A DNA stretch of 64,000 nucleotides, taken from assembly GCA_013388685.1 (NCBI GenBank), contig JACAET010000016.1:25604-89603 (forward strand), written 5' to 3'. Numbering within the stretch: position 1 is the first letter of the stretch; the number at the start of each line of letters is the position of its first letter. Positions 17,279-25,524 of this stretch are shown one piece after another. This stretch comes from Chloroflexota bacterium. Lineage in GTDB: Bacteria; Chloroflexota; Anaerolineae; Anaerolineales; Villigracilaceae. The translations under genes were made by a program, and so were the position numbers. The notes under the pieces are model-generated. The model did not search any database, was not told the origin of the DNA, and was given only the letters and a program-made list of their open reading frames with translations.

Positions 17279-18730
17279 TCACTTGTGCAGTTCATAAACA
17301 AGGTATTTGCGGTTTTCGTACACCAGTTTCAGCGGCAGATGGCAGGTTTGAATATCGCCGGGCAAAAATTGGCTGTACTCCCAGTTTTTGTGCAGGATGA
17401 CGTAATCACCCCGAAGGAGGCGGTCACATTCGATGGACATGATCGTATTGCGATGGGTAAAAAGCCGCAGGGCACGCGGTTTGAAGAAGACGATTACGCT
17501 GTCGGGAGGGGTGTTTTCCCTGACGTATTCGTACATCTCCATACTGAACGGTTCGAACGGACCGTTGATTTGTCGTTCGTTCTTCAGGTTTGTGTGGGCG
17601 TAATTCGCCGAATGGAACAGGAAGAGTCCCGCCAATAGAATCCACAGGCCGGAATTAAACCCTCTTCCAACGGAAAGATACCTTGCGGGCAGTTTTTCGA
17701 CTATGCCAAGCATACCCTGAAAGGCAAAATAAACGAAAATGGGTATCAGCGGAAAGATGAATCGAATCCCCTGCCACTCGGGCCAGAAGATCACGATCGC
17801 AAAATAGACCGTAAAGAAAATAATCAAGATCTGGTCGGTTTGGCGGCGTATCCATGCGCCTGCGACGAAAAAAGCGACCAGCAGGTGGTACAGATACGTC
17901 CACGCCGTTGATGCGTTTGGATCGAAGAACTGAACAAAGAGATAAAAATAATTGATGAGATTGCTTTGAAGCGTATCGAATGTCAATCCTGCAAGTTGAC
18001 GAAAATACGAACTCTGTCCGCCGGGAAAAATGAGAGATGAAATTAACCAGAGCAGGGCAAAAACACCACCCACCACTGCCATGTCGGTGAAAATTTCCTT
18101 TCGGCGGGCGCGATCGTTCAAGAAACGCCATCCCTGCCAGGCAAGATAACCCGCAAGCAGAGCGATCCCCGTCGTGCGAAAGAAGAACGAAAGGAAGATG
18201 CCCGATCCCAGCAACACTTGAGACTTCTTCGCCGGTTGAACCTTTGCGTTTTCCATGACCCATAATGTCAGAAATACAGAAAACAGGAATGGAATATCCG
18301 AGATGATGTAATCGGTGGAATTAATCAACACCGGGTTGAATGCAAACAGGGAAACGAGGAGCAGGCGTTCGGTCCGCGGGAGGCGGGTTTCGGTCAACAA
18401 ATAAAAACAAATCAAAAACCCGGCAAAGAAAAAAAGCCCCGGCAACTTCAACGTCAGCGGGTGAACGCCGCGCAACAACAAGGCAGGCGTGAGCGCCAGC
18501 GGGTAGCCCCACGGATACGCCACAGGTCCAATTTGAATCGACGATTCGAAAATCGTGAAGGCATTGCGCTCGACAAATTCATCCATGTTTCCATTCAAGA
18601 TGCTTTGCGCCTGCATCACATATGATGCCCAATCGTCGCCCCATTCATGCCCGCGCGTCAGCGTGGAAAGACCAAGCATAAGATTCAACAGGAGAGCAAC
18701 AACAAGGAATGGATCTCGAATTTTCTTCAT
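17279..18730 (-). CDS. GT39/ArnT-like membrane glycosyltransferase
   Basis: A 483-residue protein with about 11-12 predicted TM helices and a soluble C-terminal tail. After the first helix comes GHEWGDDWASYVMQAQSI, with the acidic pair expected in the first outer loop of dolichyl- or undecaprenyl-phosphate-sugar transferases, and an AYPWGYPLALTP segment. The C-terminal part (YEYVRENTPPDSVIVFFKPR) fits the outer domain of this family. It probably moves a sugar from a lipid carrier to a glycan or lipid at the cell surface; substrate unknown. A -10 TACAAT (18738-18743) lies seven bases before the ATG, with no ribosome site. Confidence 0.78.
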   Translation of the reverse strand: MKKIRDPFLVVALLLNLMLGLSTLTRGHEWGDDWASYVMQAQSILNGNMDEFVERNAFTIFESSIQIGPVAYPWGYPLALTPALLLRGVHPLTLKLPGLFFFAGFLICFYLLTETRLPRTERLLLVSLFAFNPVLINSTDYIISDIPFLFSVFLTLWVMENAKVQPAKKSQVLLGSGIFLSFFFRTTGIALLAGYLAWQGWRFLNDRARRKEIFTDMAVVGGVFALLWLISSLIFPGGQSSYFRQLAGLTFDTLQSNLINYFYLFVQFFDPNASTAWTYLYHLLVAFFVAGAWIRRQTDQILIIFFTVYFAIVIFWPEWQGIRFIFPLIPIFVYFAFQGMLGIVEKLPARYLSVGRGFNSGLWILLAGLFLFHSANYAHTNLKNERQINGPFEPFSMEMYEYVRENTPPDSVIVFFKPRALRLFTHRNTIMSIECDRLLRGDYVILHKNWEYSQFLPGDIQTCHLPLKLVYENRKYLVYELHK

Positions 18731-18737
18731 GGAGATA

Positions 18738-18743
18738 ATTGTA
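18738..18743 (-). promoter_or_regulatory. -10 hexamer of a probable leaderless transcript
   Basis: TACAAT on the minus strand ends seven bases before the ATG at 18730; no Shine-Dalgarno lies between. Confidence 0.45.
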
Positions 18744-18758
18744 TCGCTCCTAAATAAA

Positions 18759-18786
18759 AATATCCGCTCAATGTCGAGCGGATATT
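18759..18786 (-). terminator. rho-independent terminator
   Basis: On the minus strand AATATCCGCTC pairs with GAGCGGATATT over a six-base loop and is followed by TTTATTTA. It ends the cluster that runs from the GntR gene to the YhfC gene. Confidence 0.75.
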
Positions 18787-18835
18787 CGTACGCTTCGCAC
18801 GCAGCCGAAGCCTGATTCTATTCCTCGAAGCGCTC

Positions 18836-19624
18836 TTACGCTGACGCATTTTCCTGCACGGGTGGCGCTATTACCCGTTCGACAAATCTAGGGCGCAGCA
18901 CGAACACGAGCCACACGCTGACCAGCGCAAAGACGGCGATCAAGCCTTCCACTTGCAGGATTCCAACAGACTGTCCAATATATACGGCTGCCGCATCCAC
19001 GAGGGCATGCCAAAGCAAAGCCAGCCAAAACCACATCGGGGTCTTGTTTGCCAGAGCATATAACACCATGACAGACAGACTCACATGCAGGCACATCGCA
19101 AAGATACGCTCGACGAATCCCATGACCGCCATATACCACGGCGCAGACCAATACGCGGCTACCTGCTGCTGTGCCAGTTCGAGTTGTTCGGCGGGAATGC
19201 TCGGTACAGTGGAGAGGTCAACGTTGCGATAGATCAGCATGTTGATGAAGCCCAATGCGGCGAAGACACCCAGGATGAGCGCCTCTGCGCCGCCGTGACC
19301 CAATCCGACCAGAACGCCTTCCTTCCATGTCCGCGCCGTCTTGAGGATGAATTTGAACAAGATATAACGGGCGGTCTCTTCAAAGATGCCAGCCAGCAGA
19401 CCAAGGGTGAGAGCATTGATCAACAAGGATTGATTTTTCAGAAAATTGTTCAACCCCAACACCAGGGGGATATGGGGGATTTGTGACGCGATGAACGTCA
19501 AACCTCCAGCCAGCACGAGTTTCCAGGAAAGTGAAAATCTGCGTGTAAAAAAGAACCAGAGGATGATGGGCAGAAAGATCATACCCAGAAAACTAAAAAT
19601 GTACGCAGCCGAGAGCATTTTCAA
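18836..19624 (-). CDS. YhfC family intramembrane metalloprotease
   Basis: A 262-residue protein with about seven TM helices. It carries the three motifs of the YhfC/CPBP-like (CAAX-type) protease clan: GIFEETARYILF (Glu-Glu-x-x-Arg, about residue 80), GLGHGGAEALILG (His and Glu, about 107) and LHVSLSVMVL / LLWHALVDAAAV (His near 180 and 203). Such proteins cleave membrane peptides or take part in bacteriocin resistance. It lies five bases downstream of a DUF4177 gene at the end of a six-gene unit with SdpI and an ABC exporter, which fits an immunity or envelope-stress role. The terminator at 18.76 kb closes the unit. Confidence 0.82.
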   Translation of the reverse strand: MKMLSAAYIFSFLGMIFLPIILWFFFTRRFSLSWKLVLAGGLTFIASQIPHIPLVLGLNNFLKNQSLLINALTLGLLAGIFEETARYILFKFILKTARTWKEGVLVGLGHGGAEALILGVFAALGFINMLIYRNVDLSTVPSIPAEQLELAQQQVAAYWSAPWYMAVMGFVERIFAMCLHVSLSVMVLYALANKTPMWFWLALLWHALVDAAAVYIGQSVGILQVEGLIAVFALVSVWLVFVLRPRFVERVIAPPVQENASA

Positions 19625-19628
19625 CTCC

Positions 19629-19853
19629 TTATCGTTGTAACGGCATGGATCTCATCCGCCGCACCCGTTCTGTCAGCGGACGTTTGGCGACAATGGTGAT
19701 CTTGCCGCTGTTTTCGGGCGTGAAGACGTTGACCGCTTCCCAGCCTTCCTCACCCCATTCATCCAACGTAGCCTGGATCAGTTCATCTTTTGTGCCAAAC
19801 AGACTGCCGATGGTCTGGACGCGGTACTCCCATTTTTGATATTCGTCCGTCAT
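19629..19853 (-). CDS. DUF4177-type small protein
   Basis: A 74-residue protein starting MTDEYQKWEYRVQTIG and containing LDEWGEEGWEAVNVFTP, the signature of DUF4177 proteins. A basic tail (RPLTERVRRMRSMPLQR) is added. The role of this family is unknown. It sits between the ABC permease (9 bases) and the YhfC protease (4 bases), so it is co-transcribed with them. Confidence 0.75.
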   Translation of the reverse strand: MTDEYQKWEYRVQTIGSLFGTKDELIQATLDEWGEEGWEAVNVFTPENSGKITIVAKRPLTERVRRMRSMPLQR

Positions 19854-19862
19854 TTGTGCCTC

Positions 19863-20687
19863 CTATAATTTTGCGATCAACGAACTGCGTTTGAAGTTGC
19901 GAACGCTCAAATAGATCAAGACCGCATCCACGATCCAGATCAAGGTCCCGACGATCATCACCGTGCCAACGCCAAGGAACAACACCCCCGTGGCTTGACC
20001 GACTACCAGCGCCAATACGAGAACGACTAGCGAACCTGAGAGTTGATAGGCTTCCATGAAGGTCCTGACTCGGGAAGATACCAGCACGGTCGCAGAGATA
20101 CCAAGCAAGGCAAAGGCGGGCGTCAACCAGAACATCAGGGGCCACCAGGTGGGCAACGGGAACCAGATGCGCTGGAACAATCCATAACTTGCTATATTGG
20201 CGACAATGATATAAACCAGATACGTCAGCCACGAAAGCAAGATTGCAGGAATGACTGCCGCCAGCACTTTACCGAGGAAAAGTTCCATGTCGGTGGCGGG
20301 GGAGTAGAGCAGCGCCTCCATCGTTTTGCGTTCGCGTTCGCCGACGAACGAGTCCGCGCCGACGACCGACGAGAACATCAACGGCATGATCAGGAACAGC
20401 GGCGCCAGCATGAAGGCGGTCATATATAATACGAACATTTGTTCTAATTTTAAGCCTTCGAAGATCGCCTGTATTGACGGAGGTAAATTCTTCAACAATG
20501 TATCCATATCCCCCAGTTCGCGTTGAATATCCTCCACAGGCATTACCTGCGGCAATACCGAAAACAGGATCGGCATGAGGATCGCAAAGATCAACGGTAT
20601 CGCGATGGCGGGTCCCCAGGCGACTTTGTTTTGACGCACTTCCTTCAAGTCCTTGCGGGCAATCGCCCAAATCGAACGCCAGTTCAT
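19863..20687 (-). CDS. ABC-2 type transporter permease (NatB-like)
   Basis: A 274-residue permease with six TM helices. The N-terminus WRSIWAIARKDLKEVRQNK is the usual coupling helix, followed by a long outer loop (about residues 45-85), and GADSFVGERERKTMEALLYSP is the hallmark of ABC-2 export permeases. Its ATG overlaps the stop of the ATPase gene by four bases, so the two form one exporter. The substrate is unknown; related NatAB systems export sodium ions or peptides. Confidence 0.88.
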   Translation of the reverse strand: MNWRSIWAIARKDLKEVRQNKVAWGPAIAIPLIFAILMPILFSVLPQVMPVEDIQRELGDMDTLLKNLPPSIQAIFEGLKLEQMFVLYMTAFMLAPLFLIMPLMFSSVVGADSFVGERERKTMEALLYSPATDMELFLGKVLAAVIPAILLSWLTYLVYIIVANIASYGLFQRIWFPLPTWWPLMFWLTPAFALLGISATVLVSSRVRTFMEAYQLSGSLVVLVLALVVGQATGVLFLGVGTVMIVGTLIWIVDAVLIYLSVRNFKRSSLIAKL

Positions 20688-21619
20688 GCTTCACCTGCTT
20701 GCAATGCGAAATAAATATCTTCCAGCGTGTAATCCATCGGGTTGACTCGCAGGATGGATTCGCCGCTATTTACCAGATGACGGACGACATCAGGAATCAC
20801 ATCTTCATTCTTGACCTGAACCGCCAACGCTTCACCCTCAACCGACACTTGGATCACGCCGCGAAGAGCCTTGAGACTCCCCGCGGCATCCCCCGACGGT
20901 TTCACGTGAAACGTGATGCTCACCCACGTGACGGGCCACAATTTGTGCGCGAGTTCTTTGAGACTGCCCAATGCCAGGATCCGGCCTTTGTTCATCACGG
21001 CGACTCGGTCACATAGACGTTGGGCTTCAAAGAGATTATGAGTCGCCAATACAACGGTCTGACCATTCGCGCGGCTTAGACTCGCGATTAGGTCATTGAC
21101 TTGCTGCGCGGCTTCGGGGTCGAGACCTGAAGTCGGTTCATCCAGAAATAACAGCGGCGGTTTGTGGATCAACGCCCGCGCCAGGGCGAGCCGTTGTTTC
21201 ATCCCTTTGCTGAAGGTCTCCACTTTATCTCGCGCTCGCGACGAGAGTTCAAAAAACCCCAGCATCTCATCTACACGGCGGCTTATGTCCGATTCAGGAA
21301 TCCCTTGCAGCGTGGCGAAAAATTCCAGGTTCTCGCGAGCGGACAGTCGTTCGTAGAGAGCGGGTGTTTCCATCAGGACGCCTGTCCTGCGGCGGACGTC
21401 CTCGCCGTGTGTTGCAGGATCAAATCCGAAGACGCGCGCCGTTCCCTCAGACGGAGGCAGGATTCCGTTAAGGAGTCGAACCGTGGTCGTCTTGCCTGCG
21501 CCGTTCGGACCGAGCAGTCCAAAGACTTCGCCTTGTTCCACGTGAAACGTCATACCGTCCACGGCGCGGTTCCGCCCGAAAATGCGAGCCAATGAATTGA
21601 CCTCAATGACCGCGTTCAC
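20684..21619 (-). CDS. ABC transporter ATP-binding protein (NatA-like)
   Basis: A 311-residue ATPase. The Walker A is LLGPNGAGKTTTV, the signature is ETFSKGMKQRLALARAL, the Walker B is LLFLDEPTSGLDPEA and the switch His is in VLATHNLFEA. A C-terminal extension of about 90 residues (from TWVSITFHVK) is typical of ATPases paired with ABC-2 permeases. It overlaps the SdpI gene upstream and the permease gene downstream by four bases each (ATGA), so translation is coupled. Confidence 0.93.
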   Translation of the reverse strand: MNAVIEVNSLARIFGRNRAVDGMTFHVEQGEVFGLLGPNGAGKTTTVRLLNGILPPSEGTARVFGFDPATHGEDVRRRTGVLMETPALYERLSARENLEFFATLQGIPESDISRRVDEMLGFFELSSRARDKVETFSKGMKQRLALARALIHKPPLLFLDEPTSGLDPEAAQQVNDLIASLSRANGQTVVLATHNLFEAQRLCDRVAVMNKGRILALGSLKELAHKLWPVTWVSITFHVKPSGDAAGSLKALRGVIQVSVEGEALAVQVKNEDVIPDVVRHLVNSGESILRVNPMDYTLEDIYFALQAGEA

Positions 21620-22257
21620 GGATTTTCACGCCTCCACAGGATGTAGGAGTAGAGGATGGGGATGAACGCGGCGATGAATATGGCGGCGATGAGCAGCCAG
21701 ACGCCGCTCTCACCAAGGAATGCACTGACAATGGTGACAACGCCAGCGAGCATGAAAAGTTTTGAGCCAAGTTTGTGCGTTTCATCCCAGACTGTTTCGC
21801 TGGAGAGCGTCCACGGCGTGCGGATGCCGATGAAGAAATTACGTTTGGCTTTACCCATCATATAGCCTACGCCGATGAAGAGCAGACCGACAACGGGCAG
21901 GAGCATAACGGTCATATTGAAGGGAACGCCCAACGCGGCAGAGAGAGTTAAGGCGTAAATGTAAAGCATATAGGCCACAAATGCCACGATGAACACATTG
22001 AAGGTCCCGATAAACTTGGCAATGTTGGCTTTGAGCGGGTCAATGTGCGGGATAACAAGAAACAAACCCAACAGCGCGAGAGTAACAATTGGCATTAAAA
22101 AGACACCCCAGAACTTGGGCATGTAACCGTCAATCTCACCTGCGGCGTTCCAATGCGATGGCATGGGGTCGGGCAGGCGATTCCAAAGCAGGATGCCTGC
22201 CAGCGTCGCGGCGAGGATGAGGACGAGCGAGGTAATGGTGATTGTGCGGATTGTCAT
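21616..22257 (-). CDS. SdpI family membrane protein
   Basis: A 213-residue protein with six TM helices. The N-terminal half is a DUF1648 domain (LPDPMPSHWNAAGEIDGYMP, about residues 28-47) and the C-terminal half is the SdpI domain (FIGIRTPWTLSSETVWDETHK, about 143-163). In Bacillus, SdpI gives immunity to the SdpC toxin and binds the regulator SdpR. No SdpC-like toxin gene is seen here. It overlaps the ABC ATPase gene by four bases. Confidence 0.9.
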   Translation of the reverse strand: MTIRTITITSLVLILAATLAGILLWNRLPDPMPSHWNAAGEIDGYMPKFWGVFLMPIVTLALLGLFLVIPHIDPLKANIAKFIGTFNVFIVAFVAYMLYIYALTLSAALGVPFNMTVMLLPVVGLLFIGVGYMMGKAKRNFFIGIRTPWTLSSETVWDETHKLGSKLFMLAGVVTIVSAFLGESGVWLLIAAIFIAAFIPILYSYILWRRENP

Positions 22258-22299
22258 TTTTACTCCTTTTGTGATGCAAGATGGCTCTTGCGCTACGAG

Positions 22300-23244
22300 T
22301 TATTTGTTTTCCTTCGGCAAATTGTTCTGTGCCAGCGAGATCATGCCGCTGAGACCGCCGAGATTCATCGTGTCTACAGCCGAACTGGGGACAATGACCA
22401 TGGCGCCTTTTTCCTTCAAGCCTTCGAAGAGCATGTTCATGGCGCGCAGGTGCAGGGCGGTCGGGTTGTTGATGTAGGCTTGGGATGCTTCTGCAAAGGA
22501 TTCGGCGATTTGCTTCTCCGATTCACCGAGGATCACGCGCGCCTGGCGTTCGCGTTCCGCCTGCGCCTGGCGGGACATGGCGTCCTCCAAATCCTGCGGG
22601 ATGACGATGTCACGGATTTCCACCGATTGCACGGTCACACCCCAGGGCGTGGTGCGCTCGTCAATGACCTGCTGCAGTTCCTTGTCAATCACACTGCGCC
22701 CGACGAGGATGTCTGCCAGCATCATGCGCCCGATGATGTCGCGCAGGGCGGTCTGTGCCGCCCAGTCCACAGCGGCGCGGTAGTTCTCGACTTCGAGTGC
22801 GGCTTTTTCGGCGTCCCATACCACCCAGAACAACACGGCGTCCACATCCACGGGCACAGTGTCTTTGGTCAACGTCTTCTGCGCGGCGAACGGTGTGACC
22901 ATCACGCGGTGATCAATCCAGGTCGGCGTGGTATCAATGATTGGGATGATCCAAAAGGGACCGGGTCCTGCCAGTTTCTGAAATTTTCCGAGCCGCAGAA
23001 TCACAACCTTTTCCCATTGCGACGCCACTTTCAGCGCGAACAGAATATACATGCCGCTCAACGTCCACGCAAGCACCCAGCCGCCGAGCACGGCGTCGCT
23101 GAATTTGCCGTCGCCGAGGATCGCGCCAAAGATGCCAATCAACAGAGTCACAGTAAAGATCGTCCCTGCAATTGGCGAGATATGCGGATCCGCGCTTTGA
23201 TTTTTTTTCTTTTCCGATGTTGATTTGATAAATTTGCTGTCCAT
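22300..23244 (-). CDS. Slipin (stomatin-like SPFH protein)
   Basis: A 314-residue membrane protein with an extra N-terminal hydrophobic region: two TM helices (about residues 26-43 and 52-71) before the SPFH domain. The domain starts SQWEKVVILRLGKFQKLAGPG and contains VPVDVDAVLFWVVWDAEKA and DIVIPQDLEDAMSRQAQAER, followed by the coiled coil ERERQARVILGESEKQIAES. Slipins form membrane scaffolds and often sit with proteases or transporters. Here it follows the GntR gene by 19 bases and precedes SdpI by 42 bases, consistent with membrane-stress defence. Confidence 0.9.
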   Translation of the reverse strand: MDSKFIKSTSEKKKNQSADPHISPIAGTIFTVTLLIGIFGAILGDGKFSDAVLGGWVLAWTLSGMYILFALKVASQWEKVVILRLGKFQKLAGPGPFWIIPIIDTTPTWIDHRVMVTPFAAQKTLTKDTVPVDVDAVLFWVVWDAEKAALEVENYRAAVDWAAQTALRDIIGRMMLADILVGRSVIDKELQQVIDERTTPWGVTVQSVEIRDIVIPQDLEDAMSRQAQAERERQARVILGESEKQIAESFAEASQAYINNPTALHLRAMNMLFEGLKEKGAMVIVPSSAVDTMNLGGLSGMISLAQNNLPKENK

Positions 23245-23263
23245 AACCTTCTCCTTTATATAT

Positions 23264-23680
23264 TCACGATTGGAATTCGTCCGATTCTGTCCAAGCCTTG
23301 AGCTGTTCGTTGACCATCTGCTTGATCTCGCTCTTCGAAAACTCGAGCCGCCTGGCTTCGCTGATGTATCGTTGCGTCAACGCTTCCAACGCCTCTCTGC
23401 GGAATTTTTCGCTGACCTTCGGCGGCGGGATCTCGGTAATGTACGTGCCGCGTCCCTGCTGTGTGGAAATGATCCGCTCTTCGTCCAAAATCCGATAGGC
23501 TCTTGCTACCGTGTTGAAGTTGACGCGTAACTCCTCGGCAAGCGCCCGCACGGTCGGGAGCTGGTCTCCCGGCTTGAGGATTCCGCTGGCAACCTGCGCA
23601 TGGATTTGATTGACAATCTGAGTATAAATGGGCAGCCCCGAGCGGAAGTCAATTTGGAGGATGAGTTTCTTCTTTGTCAT
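23264..23680 (-). CDS. GntR family regulator (YtrA type)
   Basis: A 138-residue repressor-like protein. The wHTH domain covers residues 8-75: LPIYTQIVNQIHAQVASGIL, then LPTVRALAEELRVNFNTVARAY (recognition helix) and RGTYITEI. The short helical C-terminal part (about 85-138) marks the YtrA subfamily, whose members have no large effector domain and commonly control ABC transporters that respond to cell-wall-active compounds. I chose the ATG at 23680; an earlier in-frame ATG would include AT-rich promoter DNA. Direct repeats upstream could be its own operator. It leads the slipin-SdpI-ABC-DUF4177-YhfC cluster. Confidence 0.92.
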   Translation of the reverse strand: MTKKKLILQIDFRSGLPIYTQIVNQIHAQVASGILKPGDQLPTVRALAEELRVNFNTVARAYRILDEERIISTQQGRGTYITEIPPPKVSEKFRREALEALTQRYISEARRLEFSKSEIKQMVNEQLKAWTESDEFQS

Positions 23681-23681
23681 A

Positions 23682-23730
23682 AATTGTATCTTTGTATTAT
23701 TGTATAGTTGTATTATTGTCATAATTGTAT
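23682..23730 (-). promoter_or_regulatory. AT-rich direct repeats, probable GntR operator and promoter
   Basis: TTGTATTATTGT occurs at 23692-23703 and again at 23708-23719 (16-base step), flanked by AATTGTAT on both sides. On the minus strand this gives repeated TACAAT -10-like words. The site lies just before the GntR start, as expected for autoregulation. Confidence 0.55.
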
Positions 23731-23922
23731 TTAGTCTGCAAGTTTTGTCAAGAGGCGAAAAAGCCCGAGAGAGGGGAAATTTCGGGTGTGATAAAGGTTC
23801 ATAGAAACCGAAGCAGGAGTCGGCGGCGCATGAAGTGCATTGTCCTGCGTGGTAGAATCCCATGCGCACAATTTATCCATATTAGGATGACCGCGCAAGA
23901 TGCGGAATCAAGGAGTGAAAAA

Positions 23923-24810
23923 ATGGAAGTCAAAACTGGAACCTGGATTGAGAAAAAGGGGTTGGCGCAAATGCTCAAGGGCGGCGTCATCATGGATGTG
24001 GTAACGCCCGAACACGCGAAGATCGCCGAGGATGCGGGGGCGTGTGCAGTGATGGCGCTCGAGCGCGTGCCTGCGGATATTCGTGCGCAGGGTGGCGTGG
24101 CGCGCATGAGCGACCCTGAGTTGATTTTGAAGATCATGGATGCAGTATCCATCCCTGTGATGGCGAAGTGCCGCATCGGGCATTTCGTCGAGGCGCAGAT
24201 CCTCGAAGCGATTGGCGTGGATTACATTGACGAGTCGGAGGTGCTGACGCCCGCCGACGAGGCGCATCACATCCTGAAACACAACTTCAAGGTGCCGTTC
24301 GTGTGCGGATGCCGCAACCTCGGTGAGGCACTACGGCGCATTGGCGAAGGCGCGGCGATGATCCGCACGAAGGGCGAGGCAGGCACGGGCGATGTGGTCG
24401 AGGCGGTGCGCCACGCGCGCGCGGTGATCGGCGAAATCCGACGCCTGGCGACGATGGCAGAGGAAGAGTTGATGTCATACGCCAAGGAGATCGGTGCGCC
24501 GTATGAACTGGTGAAAGAAACGAAGGAACTCGGACGCCTGCCTGTGGTCAACTTTGCGGCGGGCGGTGTGGCAACCCCTGCCGACGCGGCGCTGATGATG
24601 CAGCTGGGTATGGATGGCGTGTTCGTCGGCTCGGGTATCTTCAAGAGCGGCGATCCTGCCAGGCGTGCCGCGGCAATCGTCAAGGCGGTGACACATTATC
24701 AGGACGCGTCCATCCTTGCCGATGTGAGCAAGAATCTCGGCGAGCCAATGGTCGGGCGTAATGTCTCGCAGATGCCCGAAGCGGAGCGGATTGCGGGGCG
24801 CGGGTGGTAG
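23923..24810 (+). CDS. pdxS: Pyridoxal 5'-phosphate synthase, lyase subunit
   Basis: A 295-residue (beta/alpha)8 enzyme that condenses ribose 5-phosphate, glyceraldehyde 3-phosphate and ammonia to PLP. The catalytic lysines are in [12 protein letters not shown] (K82) and [11 protein letters not shown] (about K150); [21 protein letters not shown] is a family signature. AAGGAG precedes the ATG at 23923. pdxT, which supplies ammonia, lies 68 bases downstream with a heptamer repeat between them. Confidence 0.97.
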   Translation: MEVKTGTWIEKKGLAQMLKGGVIMDVVTPEHAKIAEDAGACAVMALERVPADIRAQGGVARMSDPELILKIMDAVSIPVMAKCRIGHFVEAQILEAIGVDYIDESEVLTPADEAHHILKHNFKVPFVCGCRNLGEALRRIGEGAAMIRTKGEAGTGDVVEAVRHARAVIGEIRRLATMAEEELMSYAKEIGAPYELVKETKELGRLPVVNFAAGGVATPADAALMMQLGMDGVFVGSGIFKSGDPARRAAAIVKAVTHYQDASILADVSKNLGEPMVGRNVSQMPEAERIAGRGW

Positions 24811-24845
24811 GTACCATGGACCACCGACGATGAGCCTTGCAGGTT

Positions 24846-24878
24846 CATCGTCCATTGTCCATTGTCAACGGTCAACGT
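24846..24878. repeat. degenerate heptamer repeat between pdxS and pdxT
   Basis: CATCGTC-CATTGTC-CATTGTC-AACGGTC-AACGTAT steps in sevens directly before the pdxT start codon, leaving pdxT without a clear ribosome site. Confidence 0.7.
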
Positions 24879-25457
24879 ATGAAAATAGGTGTTCTTGCTC
24901 TCCAGGGCGACTTTGCCGAGCATATCGCCATGCTCAAGCGGCTGAAGGTGGAGACCGCCGCAGTGCGTTTGCCTGAGCACTTGAACGGACTGGATGGACT
25001 GATCATCCCTGGCGGCGAATCCACCACCATCGGCAAACTTGCCGTCGCGTATAACTTGATGGAACCGTTGAAACAATTTGGTCAGCGGCATGCCATTTTG
25101 GGAACGTGCGCCGGTGCGATCTTCATATCGAAGGATATCGGACGCGACCAGCCTCTGCTGGGTCTCATGGACATCAAGGTCCAGCGCAATGCGTTCGGAC
25201 GGCAGATCGATTCGTTCGAGACCGACCTCGACATTCCCGAACTCAAACAAGCCACAGGCTCGGATGCGCCGTATCACGCGGTCTTCATCCGCGCGCCGAT
25301 CATCGAATCGGTGGGGGGCGACGCGAAGATCCTCGCTTCCGTCCCCGACGGGAGGATTGTCGCCGCCCAACAGGGACATCTCCTCGCCACGTCCTTTCAT
25401 CCCGAACTGACGAACGACACGCGCTTCCACGAGTATTTCTTGACGCTGGTGGATTAG
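24879..25457 (+). CDS. pdxT: Pyridoxal 5'-phosphate synthase, glutaminase subunit
   Basis: A 192-residue class I glutaminase that hydrolyses glutamine and passes ammonia to PdxS. It begins MKIGVLALQGDFAEHIAML. The PGGESTTIG loop, the nucleophile Cys in LGTCAGAIF (about residue 78) and the His-Glu pair in TSFHPELTND (about residues 169-171) are all present. The ATG at 24879 is chosen because the GVLALQGD core starts directly after it. Operon with pdxS. Confidence 0.96.
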   Translation: MKIGVLALQGDFAEHIAMLKRLKVETAAVRLPEHLNGLDGLIIPGGESTTIGKLAVAYNLMEPLKQFGQRHAILGTCAGAIFISKDIGRDQPLLGLMDIKVQRNAFGRQIDSFETDLDIPELKQATGSDAPYHAVFIRAPIIESVGGDAKILASVPDGRIVAAQQGHLLATSFHPELTNDTRFHEYFLTLVD

Positions 25458-25462
25458 ACTGT

Positions 25463-25507
25463 TCACAAGGGTTTGAATGTTACAATCCTTGTAAATCTAT
25501 CAACTTG
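25463..25507. repeat. degenerate heptamer / inverted repeat
   Basis: TTCACAAGG at the left is mirrored by AACTTGTGAA at the right, with CTTGTAA, ATCTATC, AACTTGT and GAATCTG words between. It fills the gap between pdxT and the next gene. Confidence 0.45.
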
Positions 25508-25524
25508 TGAATCTGCAAACGAGA

